DNA of 6,428 nt. Origin: an uncultured Lachnospiraceae bacterium. Lineage in GTDB: Bacteria > Bacillota > Clostridia > Lachnospirales > Lachnospiraceae. The stretch's first letter is position 1. Each line of letters begins with the position of its first letter. The notes beneath the pieces were generated by a model that saw only the letters and a program-made list of their open reading frames with translations, made no database searches and was not told where the DNA came from. Of this stretch, positions 4,710-6,428 are shown piece by piece. Made by a program: the position numbers and the translations under genes. The stretch covers positions 1 through 6,428 of the forward strand of contig CAMWTF010000149.1 in NCBI GenBank assembly GCA_947177105.1. Reading direction: 5' to 3'.

Positions 4710-6428
4710 ATGTATAATTCTTATTCAATGGAACTGGCCGGGCGCACTCTGACCGTGGATATCAACAGGGTGGGCAAACAGGCTAACGGCTGTGCTTTCA
4801 TGCACTACGGTGAGACCACGGTGCTGAGTACCGCTACGGCATCCGAAAAGCCCAGGGAGGGTATTGATTTCTTCCCTCTGAGCGTGGAATTTGAGGAGAA
4901 ACTGTATTCCGTGGGCAAGATCCCTGGAGGATTCAACAAGAGAGAGGGCAAGGCCAGTGAGAACGCGGTGCTGACCAGCCGTGTGATAGACAGACCCATG
5001 CGTCCCCTGTTCCCCAAGGATTACCGCAACGATGTAACCTTGAATAATATGGTGATGAGCGTGGATCCCGAGTGCCGTCCGGAACTGGTGGCCATGCTGG
5101 GCGCAGCCATTGCGACCAGTATCTCGGACATCCCCTTTGACGGTCCCTGCGCCATGACCCAGGTGGGCATGATCGATGGGGAGTTCATCATCAACCCTTC
5201 CCAGGAGCAGTGGAAGAAGGGTGATTTGAACCTGACCGTGGCATCCACCCGTGAGAAGGTAATTATGATCGAGGCAGGCGCCAACGAGATACCTGAGGCG
5301 AAGATGATTGAGGCTATCTACAAGGCTCATGAAGTCAACCAGACCATTATTGCCTTCATCGACAAGATTGTGGCTGAGGTGGGCAAACCCAAGCATACCT
5401 ATACCAGCTGCGCGATTCCCCAGGAGATGTTTGATGAGATCATGAAGATTGCCACTCCTGAGGAGATGGAGGTGGCTGTGTTCACCGATGACAAGCAGAC
5501 CCGTGAGGAGAATATTCGCCAGATCACTGCCAGGCTGGAGGAGGCATTTGCCGAGAACGAAGAGTGGCTGGCCGTTCTGGGTGAGGCTGTGTACCAGTAT
5601 GAGAAGAAGACCGTGCGCAAGATGATTCTGAAGGATCACAAGCGTCCCGACGGCCGGGAGATCACACAGATCCGTCCTCTGGCAGCGGAGGTTGACCTGA
5701 TCCCCAGAGTGCATGGCTCTGCCATGTTCACCCGCGGACAGACCCAGATTTGTAATGTTTGTACTTTGGCTCCCCTTTCCGAGCAGCAGAAGCTGGACGG
5801 GCTGGACGAGAACGAAGTGAGCAAGAGATATATGCATCACTACAATTTTCCTTCCTACTCCGTGGGCGAGACCAAGCCCTCCAGAGGACCGGGACGCCGG
5901 GAAATCGGTCATGGCGCGCTGGCAGAGAGGGCGTTGATCCCTGTGCTGCCCAGCGAGGAGGAATTCCCCTACGCTATCCGCACGGTATCCGAGACCTTTG
6001 AGAGCAACGGATCCACCTCCATGGCTTCCACCTGTGCATCCTGCATGTCCCTGATGGCGGCAGGTGTGCCCATCAAGAAGATGGTGGCTGGTATCTCCTG
6101 TGGTCTGGTGACCGGCGAGACCGATGACGATTTCGTGCTGCTCACGGATATCCAGGGGTTGGAGGATTTCTTCGGCGATATGGACTTCAAGGTGACAGGT
6201 ACCACAGAGGGTATTACTGCCATTCAGATGGATATCAAGATCCACGGCTTGACCAGGCCCATTGTGGAGGGCGCTATCGCCCGCTGCCGTGAGGCCAGAC
6301 TGTTCATCATGGATAATTGTATGAAGCCCGCCATCTCCGCGCCCCGTCCCCAGGTTGGCCCCTATGCGCCCAAGATCATTTCCATCCAGATCGATCCTGA
6401 GAAGATCGGCGATGTGGTGGGCCAGAGA
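4710..6428 (+). CDS. pnp: Polynucleotide phosphorylase (PNPase), 3' end outside the window
   Basis: PNPase degrades RNA 3' to 5' using phosphate, releasing nucleoside diphosphates, and acts in mRNA decay and RNA quality control. The first 573 codons are open to the window edge; family members are about 690-710 aa. Visible parts in order: first RNase PH domain (about 8-145, with DFFPLSVEFEEK, GKIPGGF and DRPMRPLFP), the helical linker (about 240-310), the second RNase PH domain (about 320-535), and the start of the KH domain (PKIISIQIDPEKIGDVVGQR, 554-573). Missing are most of KH and the S1 domain. The catalytic segment GDMDFK (489-494) carries Asp492 and Lys494, with Asp486 upstream in EDFFGD; these match the E. 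coli active-site residues. The ATG at 4710 follows AAAGAGGG by 4 nt and gives the family's MYNSYSMELAGRTL opening. No promoter is evident, so it is probably co-transcribed with rpsO through a leaky terminator. No frameshift is seen. Confidence 0.97.
   Translation, partial: MYNSYSMELAGRTLTVDINRVGKQANGCAFMHYGETTVLSTATASEKPREGIDFFPLSVEFEEKLYSVGKIPGGFNKREGKASENAVLTSRVIDRPMRPLFPKDYRNDVTLNNMVMSVDPECRPELVAMLGAAIATSISDIPFDGPCAMTQVGMIDGEFIINPSQEQWKKGDLNLTVASTREKVIMIEAGANEIPEAKMIEAIYKAHEVNQTIIAFIDKIVAEVGKPKHTYTSCAIPQEMFDEIMKIATPEEMEVAVFTDDKQTREENIRQITARLEEAFAENEEWLAVLGEAVYQYEKKTVRKMILKDHKRPDGREITQIRPLAAEVDLIPRVHGSAMFTRGQTQICNVCTLAPLSEQQKLDGLDENEVSKRYMHHYNFPSYSVGETKPSRGPGRREIGHGALAERALIPVLPSEEEFPYAIRTVSETFESNGSTSMASTCASCMSLMAAGVPIKKMVAGISCGLVTGETDDDFVLLTDIQGLEDFFGDMDFKVTGTTEGITAIQMDIKIHGLTRPIVEGAIARCREARLFIMDNCMKPAISAPRPQVGPYAPKIISIQIDPEKIGDVVGQR

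Noticed and set aside
4725..6245. 506-codon open frame on the - strand within pnp
   Set aside because: It lies wholly antisense to an unmistakable PNPase, its translation is His/Leu/Gly-rich low-order sequence with no recognisable domain, and it is explained by codon bias on the coding strand.

Overview
The window is a conserved bacterial chromosomal locus, read entirely on the + strand, from a Gram-positive anaerobe of the Clostridia, most likely a Lachnospiraceae member. This placement is inference. It rests on the character of the PNPase and S15 proteins, the NptA/PhoU transporter, the SH3b-NlpC/P60 secreted hydrolase, strong GGAGG-type ribosome binding sites and sigma-A-type promoters.

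Layout: (1) 20-922, a bifunctional riboflavin kinase/FAD synthetase (ribF) whose N-terminus is abnormal. (2) 1154-2785, a Na+/phosphate cotransporter of the NptA type with a C-terminal PhoU-like domain, preceded by its own probable promoter. (3) 3065-4114, a secreted SH3b-SH3b-NlpC/P60 peptidoglycan hydrolase, driven by a full-consensus promoter and a roughly 195-nt leader that can fold into several hairpins. (4) 4327-4593, rpsO (ribosomal protein S15), with a promoter, a leader that can fold as a pseudoknot, and a good intrinsic terminator. (5) 4710 to the window edge, the first 573 codons of pnp (polynucleotide phosphorylase), cut by the window just inside the KH domain.

In many Firmicutes ribF is followed directly by rpsO and pnp, at the end of the nusA-infB-truB translation cluster. 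Here the transporter and the cell-wall hydrolase sit between ribF and rpsO, each with its own promoter, so the ancestral block looks split into separate transcription units. rpsO and pnp remain coupled as the usual translation/RNA-decay pair, separated by a terminator and a second hairpin beside the pnp ribosome binding site.

No mobile element, CRISPR array, tRNA or rRNA was seen. I found no clearly new multi-gene system. The signals most worth a second look are non-coding: the structured leader and WalR-like direct repeats ahead of the hydrolase gene, the possible S15-binding pseudoknot ahead of rpsO, the hairpin ahead of pnp, and the disrupted N-terminus of ribF.
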